From the NCBI GenBank assembly GCA_934501435.1, contig CAKSTW010000002.1:253508-317507 (forward strand): a stretch of 64,000 bases of DNA. The letters run 5' to 3'. Shown here one piece after another: positions 63,942 to 64,000 of the stretch. The first letter of the stretch is position 1. Each line of letters opens with the position of its first letter. The notes beneath the pieces were generated by a model, which had not been told where the DNA came from, did not search any database, and was given only the letters and a program-made list of their open reading frames with translations. The translations under genes were made by a program, and so were the position numbers. This DNA is from an uncultured Eubacteriales bacterium. GTDB lineage: Bacteria; Bacillota; Clostridia; Oscillospirales; UBA644.

Positions 63942-64000
63942 AGAAGCAAGCAACCGAAAACAATAGATAGACCGCCAGCACTACACTATTCCGAACCAAA

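Noticed and set aside
1..64000. tRNA or rRNA genes, CRISPR arrays, complete insertion sequences, prophage or replication origin
   Set aside because: No tandem direct repeats with regular spacers, transposase or integrase motifs, cloverleaf-like sequences or DnaA-box clusters were found by reading; a covariance-model search was not possible here.

Overview
The window looks like chromosome from a Gram-positive, spore-lineage clostridium (class Clostridia), probably an uncultured gut-type member. The evidence is a Spo0A homologue, a ctsR-mcsA-mcsB-clpC operon with a CtsR box, a class B sortase and a sortase-type cell-wall protein, an RsiV-type anti-sigma factor, several lipoproteins, a split transketolase and many canonical SigA promoters (TTGACA-17-TATAAT). 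There is no outer-membrane machinery, no rRNA or tRNA gene, no CRISPR array and no recognisable transposase. Most of it is dense core genome; the accessory interest lies in small regulatory elements and in a few odd or degraded genes.

Layout. 1-6 kb: the 3' end of tuf, a gene-free C-rich gap, mscL, an envelope O-acetylation pair (MBOAT plus SGNH) directly followed by an ECF sigma factor and its RsiV-like anti-sigma factor, then spo0A. 6-13 kb: prfA, an orphan zinc/manganese-binding lipoprotein, an unknown protein with an isochorismatase-fold enzyme, two sugar acetyltransferases, a tiny membrane protein, a structured intergenic region and rsmG. 13-21 kb: a monoacylglycerol-lipase-like hydrolase coupled to glycerol kinase, a TetR regulator with a perfect operator, a sortase-anchored surface protein, an FMN-dependent 2-hydroxyacid oxidoreductase and a two-component system whose promoter carries three 11-bp direct repeats. 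21-33 kb: an auxiliary Hsp70/J-protein operon, argS, tcdA, a DUF1003 protein, a PAP2 phosphatase, split transketolase and sortase B. 33-41 kb: the cysK-mnmA operon on the minus strand, and the divergent ctsR-mcsA-mcsB-clpC operon. 41-53 kb: a MIF-like tautomerase, HtrA, a three-gene glycerol-3-phosphate dehydrogenase-type set, a GntR-ABC-lipoprotein cassette with a truncated flavin-fold remnant behind it, ispF and rpsF-ssb-rpsR. 53-64 kb: ychF, a secreted amidase homologue lacking catalytic residues, aconitase, smpB, ruvCAB, an aminotransferase, trpS, two membrane proteins and a gene that breaks off about 70 bases before the window ends.

The best candidate for an undescribed system is the 5' leader of cysK-mnmA (about 35.8-36.1 kb). 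A perfect SigA promoter is followed by a 17-nt palindrome over the start site, a 23-codon ORF with a strong ribosome-binding site and five cysteine codons, an intrinsic terminator, and then cysK. A short sequence overlapping the leader stop codon is complementary to the 5' arm of the terminator, as expected for ribosome-dependent transcription attenuation by charged tRNA-Cys. The leader ORF also carries a perfect 14-bp inverted repeat. Other notable points are the coupling of a lysozyme-type sigma/anti-sigma pair to an MBOAT/SGNH O-acetylation pair, the apparently dead secreted amidase, the Hsp70-DUF5685-J-zinc-ribbon operon, and the sortase B gene plus an NPNTA-type sorting signal in one window.
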